Source: an uncultured Roseburia sp.
GTDB taxonomy: Bacteria; Bacillota; Clostridia; Lachnospirales; Lachnospiraceae
Length of the DNA stretch: 50,030 nucleotides
Direction of reading: 5' to 3'
Assembly: GCA_900539115.1 (NCBI GenBank)
Contig: UQAQ01000020.1
Location: forward strand, 1-50,030
A program made the position numbers and the translations under genes. This document shows positions 1 to 8,387 of this stretch, in pieces. The notes under the pieces are model-generated. The model was not told the origin of the DNA and did no database searches. It saw only the letters and a list, made by a program, of their open reading frames with translations. The first letter of the stretch is position 1, and each line of letters opens with the position of its first letter.

Positions 1-129
1 TTTCGGCACTTAAAACTTTATACAAAGGAGCTGCCTTTTTCAATATTTATTTTTCCGAAAGTTTTTTTACGCTAACTTTCTAAATACATCTCTGCTTTTA
101 AAATACCCACATTTTACAAAACAATACAA
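1..129. other. non-coding edge region
   Basis: AT-rich sequence at the window edge, downstream of the cotJ operon. I see no open frame or RNA gene in it. The next gene lies outside the window. Confidence 0.5.
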
Positions 130-151
130 GGCCCGGGCTTTTGCCCGAGCC
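130..151 (-). terminator. terminator after cotJC
   Basis: A perfect 9-bp inverted repeat (GGCTCGGGC and GCCCGGGCC read on the minus strand) encloses a four-base loop. It is followed on the minus strand by TTGTATTGTTTTG. It lies 25 bases past the cotJC stop codon, as expected for an intrinsic terminator of the cotJ operon, although the U-tract is interrupted. Confidence 0.75.
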
Positions 152-175
152 TCGCATCGCCATTCATTTAACTAA

Positions 176-784
176 TTATTTACAAAATTGTTTGTCAAAA
201 TCCGGGTTAAATGCATAGATGTTTTTATGGTCAAGGTCGTCAGTGATCAGCCGCAGGCTTTCGCCGAAACGCTGATAATGAACGACCTCGCGCTCACGGA
301 GATAGCGGATTGGATCACAGACTTCCGGATCTTTGATCAGGCGCAGAATATTGTCGTAGGTCAAACGTGCCTTCTGCTCTGCTCCCATATCTTCATGCAA
401 ATCTGCGATTGGGTCGCCCGTAGACTGAATCATAGATGCGCTCCAAGGCTCGCCGGAAGCTGCCTGCGGCCAAAGTCCGATTGTATGGTCCACATAATAT
501 GGAGCAAACCCTTGCTCCTGCAATTCTTCCGCGGTGAGGTTTTTCGTCAGCTGGTGAACGATCGCGCAGATCATTTCCATGTGGGCGAGTTCCTCCGTTC
601 CGATGTCAGTCAGAACCCCGGCCACCTTACGGTTCATGTTCGAATAACGCTGGGACAGATAGCGCATTGCCGCACCGACCTCTCCGTCGGGACCTCCGAA
701 TTGTGAAATGATCACTTTTGCCATCTCAGCATTTGGGCGAGTGATATTTACCGGGTATTGCAACCGTTTTTCATATTTCCACAT
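176..784 (-). CDS. cotJC: spore coat protein CotJC (manganese catalase-like)
   Basis: This 202-residue protein belongs to the manganese-catalase/ferritin-like fold family found in the inner spore coat. The four-helix bundle shows conserved acidic and histidine residues typical of a di-metal site: E35 in GEVGAAMRYLSQRY, EELAHME around residues 64-70, and an EREVVHYQRF segment near residue 165. Length and order match CotJC of Bacillus and Clostridia. It is the last gene of cotJA-cotJB-cotJC, three bases after the cotJB stop. An AAGGAGG site lies 10 bases before the ATG. Family members have been proposed to protect the developing spore from peroxide; activity is inferred here, not shown. Confidence 0.93.
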   Translation of the reverse strand: MWKYEKRLQYPVNITRPNAEMAKVIISQFGGPDGEVGAAMRYLSQRYSNMNRKVAGVLTDIGTEELAHMEMICAIVHQLTKNLTAEELQEQGFAPYYVDHTIGLWPQAASGEPWSASMIQSTGDPIADLHEDMGAEQKARLTYDNILRLIKDPEVCDPIRYLREREVVHYQRFGESLRLITDDLDHKNIYAFNPDFDKQFCK

Positions 785-787
785 TGA

Positions 788-1045
788 TCAACATCCTCCT
801 TCCCATGGCCACGGGCCTTCTACCCAGGTCCAGCGGTCATCTGCGATGACATTACTAGTTTGTAGTGGTCCGTAGTATTGCGTGTATTCCTCGGATGCCT
901 CGTGGTATAATTTCTTATACTTTTTGTAATACTTCAATGCTTCCTCATCATAGGGATGCGTATCCAGATACAGTACGACATCATCGATGGCAAACGAAAC
1001 TTCCTGAATATAACGCAGCAACTTCTTTTTGTCTGTCTGATTCAT
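788..1045 (-). CDS. cotJB: spore coat protein CotJB
   Basis: An 85-residue protein with the CotJB signature: a helical N-terminal half (MNQTDKKKLLRYIQEVSFAI) followed by DTHPYDEEALKYY and a Trp/Pro-rich end (WTWVEGPWPWEGGC). I chose the ATG at 1045 rather than an upstream in-frame ATG because AGGGAGGG sits seven bases before it and the start overlaps the cotJA stop as ATGA, a mark of translational coupling. CotJB is needed for coat deposition of the CotJ proteins in Bacillus subtilis; its biochemical role is unknown. Confidence 0.9.
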   Translation of the reverse strand: MNQTDKKKLLRYIQEVSFAIDDVVLYLDTHPYDEEALKYYKKYKKLYHEASEEYTQYYGPLQTSNVIADDRWTWVEGPWPWEGGC

Positions 1046-1362
1046 CGTCGATCCCTCCCTTGATATGATGGTTGTGAACATTGTGCGCATGCTGCTTTGC
1101 TTCCAACAAATGGAAGAACGAGATCTTCAAAGATCGAGCCGTGCGCCAAACCGCTTCCACCGTCCATGACATTTTTCCACGTCTGCCATTTTACCGAGGC
1201 GATAGCCAATGTCTGGCGTTCCGGGCGTGGACAAGGTCGGGATTCCGGCAGTTCCGGCTTGTAGCCACGACATCCGCAGGAAGAGGATGGCATGTTGACA
1301 GGCATCGGGCCGCGCGGTCTTGGATTTTCATTACAATTACAATTTCCAGAATATGAATTCAT
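1042..1362 (-). CDS. cotJA: spore coat associated protein CotJA
   Basis: A 106-residue protein. The N-terminal part is rich in Cys, Pro and Arg (NCNCNENPRPRGPMPVNMPS). The conserved core contains RQTLAIASVKWQTW and GLAHGSIFEDLVLPF, the recognisable CotJA region. It opens the cotJ operon and overlaps cotJB by four bases. The last ~20 residues (AACAQCSQPSYQGRDRR) look poorly conserved. Its ribosome site, AAGGGGA, eight bases before ATG, is part of the large palindrome between clpB and this gene, so translation could be affected by that structure. Confidence 0.85.
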   Translation of the reverse strand: MNSYSGNCNCNENPRPRGPMPVNMPSSSCGCRGYKPELPESRPCPRPERQTLAIASVKWQTWKNVMDGGSGLAHGSIFEDLVLPFVGSKAACAQCSQPSYQGRDRR

Positions 1363-1370
1363 AAAAAAAT

Positions 1371-1421
1371 CCCCTTGCTATTTTGCTTTTTAGTATACTA
1401 TATGACAAAATTCGCAAGGGG
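1371..1421 (-). terminator. palindrome between clpB and cotJA
   Basis: Perfect 8-bp arms (CCCCTTGC at 1371-1378, GCAAGGGG at 1414-1421) plus inner TTTTG/CAAAA pairs enclose a central TAGTATACTA palindrome. Read on the minus strand, the second arm runs into seven T residues, as in an intrinsic terminator for clpB. The same arm carries the cotJA Shine-Dalgarno sequence, and the candidate cotJ promoter lies inside the structure. Confidence 0.6.
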
Positions 1422-1422
1422 T
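1396..1422 (-). promoter_or_regulatory. candidate mother-cell sigma (SigK/SigE) promoter of cotJ
   Basis: Read on the minus strand, CATATAGTA (1396-1404) matches the SigK -10 consensus CATANNNTA and lies 16 bases downstream of AC, the SigK -35 core. SigE uses a similar -10, so the two cannot be separated by eye. The predicted transcript start would be ~27 bases before cotJA. Mother-cell control fits the known biology of cotJ operons. Confidence 0.5.
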
Positions 1423-1431
1423 GTTATTTAT

Positions 1432-3993
1432 TTACAGCATTTCATCGGTGATAACAAAATGCTCGCCGGCATGAAGTTCGTCAGACAAAATCTTTTTGGC
1501 AAGAAGCGTCTCTACCTTTTTCTGGATATAACGCTTCAATGGCCGTGCACCATAAGCCGGTTCGTACGCATCTTCCACCACTTTGTCTTTCGCTGCGTCG
1601 GTAAGCTCTACCGTAAGCTCGCGGTCGGCAAGACGGCGGTTCAGATCCGCGATCAAAAGATCAATGATTCCTCGGATATTGTCTCTTGTCAGCGGCTTAA
1701 ACATGATGGTTTCATCAAGACGGTTCAAAAATTCCGGTTTAAAACTCAGACGAAGTTTTTCCATCACTTTCTGTTCTGCCTCCGGGCGGATATTGCCGTC
1801 CTCGTCGATGCCATCAAGCAAATATTCTGCGCCAAGGTTCGATGTCATGATCAAAATCGTATTTTTGAAATCGACCGTACGGCCTTTCGAGTCTGTTACA
1901 CGTCCATCATCCAATATTTGTAAGAAAATATTGAACACATCCGGATGTGCCTTCTCAATCTCATCAAACAATACGACAGAATATGGTTTTCTTCGCACTG
2001 CCTCGGTCAGCTGGCCGCCTTCCTCGTAACCAACATATCCCGGAGGCGCTCCGATCAGACGGGATACGGAATGTTTCTCCATATATTCACTCATATCAAT
2101 ACGTATGATATTCTGTTCATTGTCAAACAAATTCTCGGCAAGGCTCTTCGCAAGCTCCGTCTTTCCGACGCCGGTAGGACCAAGGAAGAGAAATGAGCCG
2201 ATTGGCTTTGTCGGATCCTTGATTCCGGCTTTGGAACGAAGGATTGCTTCTGTCACTTTCGTTACGCCCTCGTCCTGACCGACCACTCGTTTGTGAAGTG
2301 CATCTGCCAGATGAAGTGTTTTATTGCGCTCCGATTCTGTCAATTTGGCAACCGGGATTCCTGTCCAGCGCGATACAATTTTGGCAATTTCTTCCTCCGT
2401 CACGCTCTCATGAACCATCGACTGGTCGCCTTTCTTTGCCTTTTCTTCGGCTTCCTGCAATTGTTTCTGCACTCTTGGCAGATCTCCATACTGCAATTGC
2501 GCCGCTTTTTCAAGGTCATAATTGTTTTTCGCCATTTCAATCTGATTGCGGACGGTTTCAAGTTCAGTCTTCAAACTGTGAACCTTTTCCACCGCACTTC
2601 GCTCATTGTCCCATTTTGCCTTTTCGCCGGCAAATTGTTCACGAAGTTCGGCGAGTTCTTTCTGTAAATTAGTCAGACGCTCTTTGCTCAGATTATCCGT
2701 TTCTTTTTTCAATGCGGCCTCTTCAATCTCCAGCTGCATGATGTGACGCTGCACATCATCCAATTCGGTCGGCAGCGAATCCAGCTCGGTTTTGATGAGT
2801 GCGCATGCTTCATCGACAAGGTCAATCGCCTTATCCGGAAGGAAACGATCGGAAATATAACGGTTTGACAGAACCGCCGCATTGACAAGTGCTCCATCGG
2901 TAATTTTTACACCATGGAAAATTTCGTAACGGTCTTTCAGTCCACGAAGAATCGAGATCGTGTCCTCTACCGTCGGTTCGTCCACCATAACCGGCTGGAA
3001 ACGACGTTCCAGGGCGGCATCTTTCTCAATGTACATCCGATATTCATCCAATGTAGTTGCACCGATACAATGCAATTCGCCACGTGCAAGCATTGGCTTT
3101 AACATGTTTCCGGCGTCCATTGCGCCATCAGTCTTTCCGGCTCCGACGATCGTATGAAGTTCATCGACGAAAAGAATGATCTGTCCGTCGCTGTCTTTGA
3201 CTTCTTCCAAAACGGCTTTCAGACGTTCTTCAAATTCACCGCGGTATTTGGCACCTGCCACCAATGCCCCCATATCCAAAGCAAATATGATCTTGTCTTT
3301 CAAGCCATCCGGCACATCCCCGCGCACAATACGCTGTGCCAGTCCTTCTACGGCTGCCGTCTTACCTACACCGGGTTCACCGATAAGAACCGGATTATTT
3401 TTGGTCTTACGCGATAAGATCTGAATCATGTTACGAATCTCCGAGTCCCTGCCAATTACAGGATCCAGTTTTTTCTCACGCGCCCTCTCTACGAGGTCAT
3501 ATCCATATTTATTTAAGCTGTCATACACGGCTTCCGGATTGTCCGTTGTCACTTTTTGATTTCCTCGGACTTTCGAAAGAGCCTGCAAAAATCTTTCGCG
3601 GTCAATCTGAAAATCGTGAAACAGCTGCTTGATCTCCTTCGATGGTTTGCGAAGCAGACTCAAAAATAAATGCTCAACAGAGACATACTCGTCTCCCAGC
3701 GCTTTCGCCTCATTTTCGGCATACACCAATACTTTATTCAAATCTTGTCCGATATAAACCTGTCCTCCCTGAACCTGCGGACGTTTGCGGACAGCTCCCT
3801 CGACCTGCGCCAAAAATACATCGCTGTCTATCTCCATTTTCTCGATCAGTTTCTTGATCAGACTATCCTCTACCGTCAACATCCCATAAAGTAAGTGTTC
3901 CTGTGCAATCTCCTGTGCACCAAAATCATATGCGATTTTTTCCAGGTTGTTTAAAATCTCTACGGATTTCTGTGTAAATTTTGAAATATTCAT
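1432..3993 (-). CDS. clpB: ATP-dependent disaggregase ClpB
   Basis: An 853-residue Hsp100 AAA+ protein that works with the DnaK system to extract polypeptides from aggregates. In order: N-terminal Clp repeat domain (to ~145); AAA1 with Walker A GEPGVGKTA near residue 203 and Walker B ILFVDELHT; a long middle coiled coil (~400-530, LSKERLTNLQKELAELREQF) that distinguishes ClpB from ClpC and ClpA; AAA2 with GPTGVGKTE near residue 604; and the C-terminal domain (AYGARPLKRYIQ). I start it at the ATG at 3993 because GGAGG lies eight bases upstream and the protein then begins MNISKFTQKS, the normal N-terminus. A CIRCE operator precedes it. Confidence 0.97.
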   Translation of the reverse strand: MNISKFTQKSVEILNNLEKIAYDFGAQEIAQEHLLYGMLTVEDSLIKKLIEKMEIDSDVFLAQVEGAVRKRPQVQGGQVYIGQDLNKVLVYAENEAKALGDEYVSVEHLFLSLLRKPSKEIKQLFHDFQIDRERFLQALSKVRGNQKVTTDNPEAVYDSLNKYGYDLVERAREKKLDPVIGRDSEIRNMIQILSRKTKNNPVLIGEPGVGKTAAVEGLAQRIVRGDVPDGLKDKIIFALDMGALVAGAKYRGEFEERLKAVLEEVKDSDGQIILFVDELHTIVGAGKTDGAMDAGNMLKPMLARGELHCIGATTLDEYRMYIEKDAALERRFQPVMVDEPTVEDTISILRGLKDRYEIFHGVKITDGALVNAAVLSNRYISDRFLPDKAIDLVDEACALIKTELDSLPTELDDVQRHIMQLEIEEAALKKETDNLSKERLTNLQKELAELREQFAGEKAKWDNERSAVEKVHSLKTELETVRNQIEMAKNNYDLEKAAQLQYGDLPRVQKQLQEAEEKAKKGDQSMVHESVTEEEIAKIVSRWTGIPVAKLTESERNKTLHLADALHKRVVGQDEGVTKVTEAILRSKAGIKDPTKPIGSFLFLGPTGVGKTELAKSLAENLFDNEQNIIRIDMSEYMEKHSVSRLIGAPPGYVGYEEGGQLTEAVRRKPYSVVLFDEIEKAHPDVFNIFLQILDDGRVTDSKGRTVDFKNTILIMTSNLGAEYLLDGIDEDGNIRPEAEQKVMEKLRLSFKPEFLNRLDETIMFKPLTRDNIRGIIDLLIADLNRRLADRELTVELTDAAKDKVVEDAYEPAYGARPLKRYIQKKVETLLAKKILSDELHAGEHFVITDEML

Positions 3994-4088
3994 ACTCTGC
4001 CTCCATTCTGCATCTCCTGCACGATGCCTGCAAGCGTTATTGGACAATGTGGGACTTTTTATAGTCTCTCCACCATCGCTACAATTAT

Positions 4089-4117
4089 GTTATACCACTT
4101 TTATTAGCACTCGTCAA
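4089..4117 (-). promoter_or_regulatory. SigA promoter of clpB
   Basis: On the minus strand TTGACG (4112-4117) and TATAAC (4089-4094) are separated by 17 bases. The -35 box lies inside the CIRCE element, so bound repressor would block RNA polymerase. Confidence 0.85.
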
Positions 4118-4130
4118 GAGTGAGTGCTAA
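4104..4130. promoter_or_regulatory. CIRCE operator (HrcA binding site)
   Basis: TTAGCACTC (4104-4112), a nine-base spacer, and GAGTGCTAA (4122-4130) match the CIRCE consensus at all 18 arm positions. HrcA represses class I heat-shock genes through this site. CIRCE is classically placed at groE and dnaK; here it puts clpB in the HrcA regulon. No CtsR heptad repeat was seen. Confidence 0.95.
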
Positions 4131-4230
4131 TAAATTTAGAATTTTTTTCATGCATTGCTCGTAAGCTGCTTACAGCCCTCTCCTGAAAATATTTAATCGG
4201 AAGGAACGGAAAATATAAAAAGACTTTTTA

Positions 4231-4259
4231 TTGACATAATTATACAAAGGCACTATACT
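4231..4259 (+). promoter_or_regulatory. strong SigA promoter of the sensor/SGNH operon
   Basis: A consensus TTGACA (4231-4236) and TATACT (4254-4259) are separated by exactly 17 bases, 34 bases upstream of the ATG at 4293, which has its own GGAGG site. Confidence 0.85.
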
Positions 4260-4292
4260 TATCTTATATAGAGTTATTGAACGGAGGAACCT

Positions 4293-5795
4293 ATGTTAAA
4301 AAAGAAAATTGCTTTACTGATCGGACAAGGCGATGCTTCTTACCAGCGTACATTAATTCGAGGCGTAACCAAAGAACTTCTTTCTTCCAAATACGAATTA
4401 CACATTTTTACCAATTTTCATACAACGGATTTACATACAGATGTAGATCCGTCACAAATATCCGGGGAAACAAGCATCTTTCACATGGTCCCTTGGGATG
4501 AATTTCAAGGAATCCTAATTGCACCATCCACACTTCAATACACGCAAAATGAACGCAGCGCCCTACAAGAGGAAATTTTTTCTGATTTTAAGGGACCTGT
4601 TATTTCTTTGGATTACGAAAGCGACTATTTTGATACCATTATGTTAGATGACGCAGTCGCCATGCAAAAAATGACAGAACACCTTGTAAATGAACATTGT
4701 TATACGGATATTGCCTTTTTATCCGGACCATTGTGGCATGCCCATGCACAAAGACGATTGGAAGGTTATAAAAGGGGACTGGAGGCTTGTAATATTCCAT
4801 ACGATGAAACCAAAGTTTTCGAAGGAAATTTCTGGTATGGCGGAGGACAGCGTATTGCTACGCAAATGATTCGCCGGGGACTGCTTCCACAGGCTCTTAT
4901 GTGTGCAAATCAGGCAATGGCCATCGGTGCTTACCGCACTTTTATTGAAAATGGCATACGAATTCCGGAAGATATCGCGATTACCGGCTTTGACGCACTA
5001 GACGATGGTGTCGCCGAAAATTACCGAATTACTTCTATGATACGAGATGGAGAATGTACCGGTCGTCGTGCCGCACAAGCCCTACGTTCCAAACTGGAAG
5101 GGCATCCTCCTATGGATATTCCTGAAGAGACCTCTTCATTTCTGATTTGGGACAGTTGCGGATGCACCGAAGACAAATTCACAAAGTTGCCCGGATATAC
5201 CCAGGACATGATGCGTCCCGTCAATGCCGGAAGATATGAAAATTTCTTTTCCAATTATAATTACATGGCGGAAGAACTGCTTCATTGCCAAAAATTGGAG
5301 GATATACCACGTTGCATTCATACCACTTTCCGCTACTTAGACGGATTTTCAATCATTGCTTTTTGTCTTGACAAAAATTGGATATCTAAAAAAAGCGGAG
5401 ACCTCAACCTCGGTTCCACCTATTGTTTTATGGAGCGCTACCCGGGATTCGATGCAAGAATTTTTCCAAATACCGAGACTGCTTTTTTAAGTTCTCCACT
5501 CTCCATCCCCATTCCGAAAGATGTAACAATTCCGAACGCACCCGCAAATAATAGTGACTTTTCTTATCTTCCCGGCATTCCCTTTCCTCAAACCAATGCT
5601 CGTGCGCCAAAAGAAACTACGCTCTATTATTATGTCCCACTGCATTTCAACGGAACCGTTTTGGGATATGCCTTAATCGGATATCCGGACTGCTTTATGC
5701 TTCCGGACTGCTGTAGTGCCTGGATCCGAAACATCTGTATAGCGCTGGAATCTCTTCGCATCCGGCATACTCTCACTGAAAAGGAGGACAACTAA
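4293..5795 (+). CDS. LacI-type ligand-binding sensor without HTH or GGDEF output
   Basis: A 500-residue protein. Residues 1-~285 form a periplasmic-binding-protein-like domain of the LacI/GalR class (KIALLIGQGDASYQRTLIRG; later ALMCANQAMAIGAYRTFIENG and DIAITGFDALD). It starts directly at the ligand domain, so the LacI helix-turn-helix is missing. Residues ~305-490 look like a GAF-type region ending in an amphipathic helix (WIRNICIALESLRIRHTL). In related Clostridia proteins, as I remember them, this arrangement continues into a GGDEF cyclase; here the protein stops at that junction. No signal peptide is visible, so it is probably cytoplasmic. It is transcribed with the next gene, two bases downstream, and probably senses a sugar or related small molecule. 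Confidence 0.7.
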   Translation: MLKKKIALLIGQGDASYQRTLIRGVTKELLSSKYELHIFTNFHTTDLHTDVDPSQISGETSIFHMVPWDEFQGILIAPSTLQYTQNERSALQEEIFSDFKGPVISLDYESDYFDTIMLDDAVAMQKMTEHLVNEHCYTDIAFLSGPLWHAHAQRRLEGYKRGLEACNIPYDETKVFEGNFWYGGGQRIATQMIRRGLLPQALMCANQAMAIGAYRTFIENGIRIPEDIAITGFDALDDGVAENYRITSMIRDGECTGRRAAQALRSKLEGHPPMDIPEETSSFLIWDSCGCTEDKFTKLPGYTQDMMRPVNAGRYENFFSNYNYMAEELLHCQKLEDIPRCIHTTFRYLDGFSIIAFCLDKNWISKKSGDLNLGSTYCFMERYPGFDARIFPNTETAFLSSPLSIPIPKDVTIPNAPANNSDFSYLPGIPFPQTNARAPKETTLYYYVPLHFNGTVLGYALIGYPDCFMLPDCCSAWIRNICIALESLRIRHTLTEKEDN

Positions 5796-5797
5796 AA

Positions 5798-6964
5798 TTG
5801 ATACCAAGTTATCCCTATCCTAAAGCGTTTCGACGCGGTAATATCTTCCGTATGAGGCGCGCTCTCCAAAAAAAGGAAATCCGCATTGTCTTTCTTGGAG
5901 GAACAAATCTTTATGCTAATATTGACTATGATTCCTTTTATGAGATGATCAAAAAAGAATTGATTGAAAAAGATGACAGTTATAGTTTTGATAGCAATGA
6001 AAAACCTTTTGTTGAAATGGATTATGAACGTGGAATCCCTGTCAGGATCTACAACGAAATAACAAAATCATTGGCACATTTATTTAAAGAAAAAATAGGA
6101 GTTCTTTTAGAACAAAACCCGAATTTTGAACTATTAAATCTTGAATATACCGGGATGTCCTCCTTGGGTGGAATGTTCTATTTAGAACAGATACTTGACT
6201 GGAAACCTGATATTGTATTCCTTGATTTTTCTATGGAAGATCCCAATGAAAAGTTTCACGAGGAATCTTCGGAAGGTTTGATCCGAACTCTTTTGGAAAA
6301 TGATATTGCTGTATCTCTCATTTTATCCTGTTCCAAAAACGGACTCGGTTACGCAGGGCACCAAAAATTTCTGTCCCTTCACTACAACCTGCCGGTACTG
6401 GATCTGGATCTTGCTTTACAAGATGATATCCGGGCAGGAGAATACCCGGAATCCGATGTGTTTAATGAAGACCACACATTTACCAAAAAAGGACTTGAAA
6501 TTCTAGGAAATTATTTTACCCGTTTTTTGGATATGATCGTGCATGTTTTGCCTGACGAATCCTATGAAATACCGAAAAGTCCTTGTTTTCTCGGAAGCCT
6601 CAAGCATTTTCAACAGCATAAGATCGCCATTTCCCCGCGGACCCGCGAAGGCAGCATTTTATTTGATGAAAAACTGACCTATAATATGTTCTTTTTAGAA
6701 TACAAGATGGATCCTGAACCGAACAATGCTTCCCTTGAAGTGTACATTGATAAAAAACTGATCCGTGACCTGGGGGTCCATTCAATCCTTTGTTCCCCAA
6801 AAAAGGCGGAACTATTTGTCGACGGACATCCTGAACCGGAAAAACATCATATCCAGATCCGAACAAGCCGGGCACAACGCCGCGTCAACTGGACCTATGC
6901 CACGTTACATCTCCAATTAGGTCTGGGGTCTCAGGAGCCATTCCCCGCTTCGGACAAGACTTGA
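5798..6964 (+). CDS. SGNH/GDSL-fold protein, catalytic residues altered
   Basis: 388 residues, translated from a TTG at 5798 preceded by AAGGAGG ten bases upstream; the first in-frame ATG (5852) has no comparable site. The SGNH block order is visible: IRIVFLGGTN (residues 28-37) in place of the nucleophile block, a YTGMSSLGG segment for block II, PDIVFLDFSMED for block III, and EDHTFTKKG near H226 for block V. The nucleophile serine is replaced by threonine or lost, the block III Asn by Glu, and the usual Asp three residues before His is Asn. The last ~115 residues look beta-rich and unassigned. It is the second gene of the sensor operon and overlaps the 3' end of the convergent LysR gene by 48 bases. 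Confidence 0.6.
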   Translation: MIPSYPYPKAFRRGNIFRMRRALQKKEIRIVFLGGTNLYANIDYDSFYEMIKKELIEKDDSYSFDSNEKPFVEMDYERGIPVRIYNEITKSLAHLFKEKIGVLLEQNPNFELLNLEYTGMSSLGGMFYLEQILDWKPDIVFLDFSMEDPNEKFHEESSEGLIRTLLENDIAVSLILSCSKNGLGYAGHQKFLSLHYNLPVLDLDLALQDDIRAGEYPESDVFNEDHTFTKKGLEILGNYFTRFLDMIVHVLPDESYEIPKSPCFLGSLKHFQQHKIAISPRTREGSILFDEKLTYNMFFLEYKMDPEPNNASLEVYIDKKLIRDLGVHSILCSPKKAELFVDGHPEPEKHHIQIRTSRAQRRVNWTYATLHLQLGLGSQEPFPASDKT

Positions 6965-7909
6965 TAAAACATTCATAAACTCGCTGGATGCTCTTGAAAA
7001 GTAACGATGTGGATTAGTCGCAACCACGATACGGTTGGTAGCCACACCATATACACCATCAGGATCTGCAATTTTGTAATAACATGGATGTGTCGTATAA
7101 GGATTGAACCAAATCTGCGTATCCGGGATCAATCCTGTACCATATCCTGCCACGATCCAATGAAACATAATTTCCAAATTATGTACAATCTGTTGTACGT
7201 TTGGCTGGAAATTTTCTGCTTCAGCTACACGTTCCAGCATATCTGTAGCATTTTCCATATCATCCAACACCAAAAATGGCATTTCTCCACATTCATTAAT
7301 ATGGACACCTTCCACCCGGTACAAATGAGGTGTCTTCTGACAAATATCTTCTCTGCTCAAACATTGTTTTTCTCGTCCTATATTAAACGGATGATTTGCA
7401 GGAACTGCCAAATAATATGTCTCTGCTGCAATTTCTTCCGTTCTAAATTCTTCAGTAGGAAACAAATCTGCTTCAATACAAAAATCAACTTCTCCCGACC
7501 GCAGCAATTGCTGCAGATTGTGAATCGAGTCGAACACAGTTTCCACCTTCACTCCCGGATATGAATTTTTAAACCGGAACAATGATTTGGGAAGCATACA
7601 TGTAGCTCGAAAAGGCGTTGTCCCCAAAGTAATGGTTCCTGTCCTCAGCTGTTTGATGTCTGCTAAGATCATCCCTACTTCCCGCTCAGTTCCCTGCATC
7701 TTTTTTGCTGCCTGATAAATTGCACTTCCTGCTTCTGTCAAATGCATCGTTTTCGTAGAACGATCAAATATCTTCACCCCATACTGCTGTTCCATTCGTT
7801 TTATATTCTGACTGATTGCCGGCTGGGAAATAAATAATTTTTCAGCCGCCTTTGAAAAACTGCCTTCTTCCACAAGGGCGACAATACATTCTACCTGCTG
7901 ATCTGTCAT
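6917..7909 (-). CDS. LysR-family transcriptional regulator
   Basis: 330 residues with the N-terminal winged helix-turn-helix of LysR regulators (residues 1-60: VALVEEGSFSKAAEKLFISQ, then PAISQNIKRMEQQYGVKIF) and a two-lobed co-inducer domain from ~90 (GTITLGTTPFRATCMLPKSL). The ATG has GGAGG nine bases upstream. The co-inducer cannot be told from sequence. It is separated from the upstream membrane-protein gene by only 54 bases, but a candidate promoter lies there. Its last 15 codons overlap the convergent SGNH gene. Confidence 0.93.
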   Translation of the reverse strand: MTDQQVECIVALVEEGSFSKAAEKLFISQPAISQNIKRMEQQYGVKIFDRSTKTMHLTEAGSAIYQAAKKMQGTEREVGMILADIKQLRTGTITLGTTPFRATCMLPKSLFRFKNSYPGVKVETVFDSIHNLQQLLRSGEVDFCIEADLFPTEEFRTEEIAAETYYLAVPANHPFNIGREKQCLSREDICQKTPHLYRVEGVHINECGEMPFLVLDDMENATDMLERVAEAENFQPNVQQIVHNLEIMFHWIVAGYGTGLIPDTQIWFNPYTTHPCYYKIADPDGVYGVATNRIVVATNPHRYFSRASSEFMNVLSSLVRSGEWLLRPQT

Positions 7910-7938
7910 GCGTATTCCTCCGGTTTCCCTTTTCTTCC

Positions 7939-7967
7939 AGTTTACACCAATAAAACAAGTTTTTCAA
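7939..7967 (-). promoter_or_regulatory. possible promoter of the LysR gene
   Basis: On the minus strand TTGAAA (7962-7967) and TAAACT (7939-7944) are 17 bases apart. The -35 box overlaps the end of the upstream gene. The -10 is weak, so read-through from upstream is an alternative. Confidence 0.4.
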
Positions 7968-8332
7968 CTCCTGCTTTCTTTATTTTTTCTCGGTCCAAGC
8001 ATCCCACCAAGCATACCGGCAAGAACACAGACCAAAAGTGTTGTCAATATCGCCGGGAACATGGTGGATAAACTTTTATTCCAGACAGCACTGACGCCAT
8101 AAACAACCCCAAAATATGCCAGTCCAAATAGTCCACCCATCAGATAATGCCGGCTGTCCTTTTGTGCGGAAAAAATCATTCCACCTACAAATGCCGCGAC
8201 TGCATACACCAAAAGGATCGCTCCGCCAATATGTTCCACGGATGCCTTAGTCTGATACAGCACAAATGCCACAACTACCAAAAGAAGTGCCGTCAGCACA
8301 AAGGAAACAAAAAATCCTTTAAATCTTCTCAT
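7964..8332 (-). CDS. TIGR04086-type small membrane protein
   Basis: 122 residues, mostly four transmembrane helices (about 5-27, 34-55, 64-84, 90-112) with a short basic tail (GPRKNKESRS). The glycine-rich GGMIFSAQKDSRHYLMGG region and overall size match the TIGR04086/YrzE-like membrane family widespread in Firmicutes. Function is unknown. An AGAGTAGG site lies close to the ATG. It is divergent from the PHP gene. Confidence 0.75.
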   Translation of the reverse strand: MRRFKGFFVSFVLTALLLVVVAFVLYQTKASVEHIGGAILLVYAVAAFVGGMIFSAQKDSRHYLMGGLFGLAYFGVVYGVSAVWNKSLSTMFPAILTTLLVCVLAGMLGGMLGPRKNKESRS

Positions 8333-8387
8333 TCCTACTCTCTCGCCATTTCTTTTTTATTCTTTACTATCTATATGCTCTTTCTGT

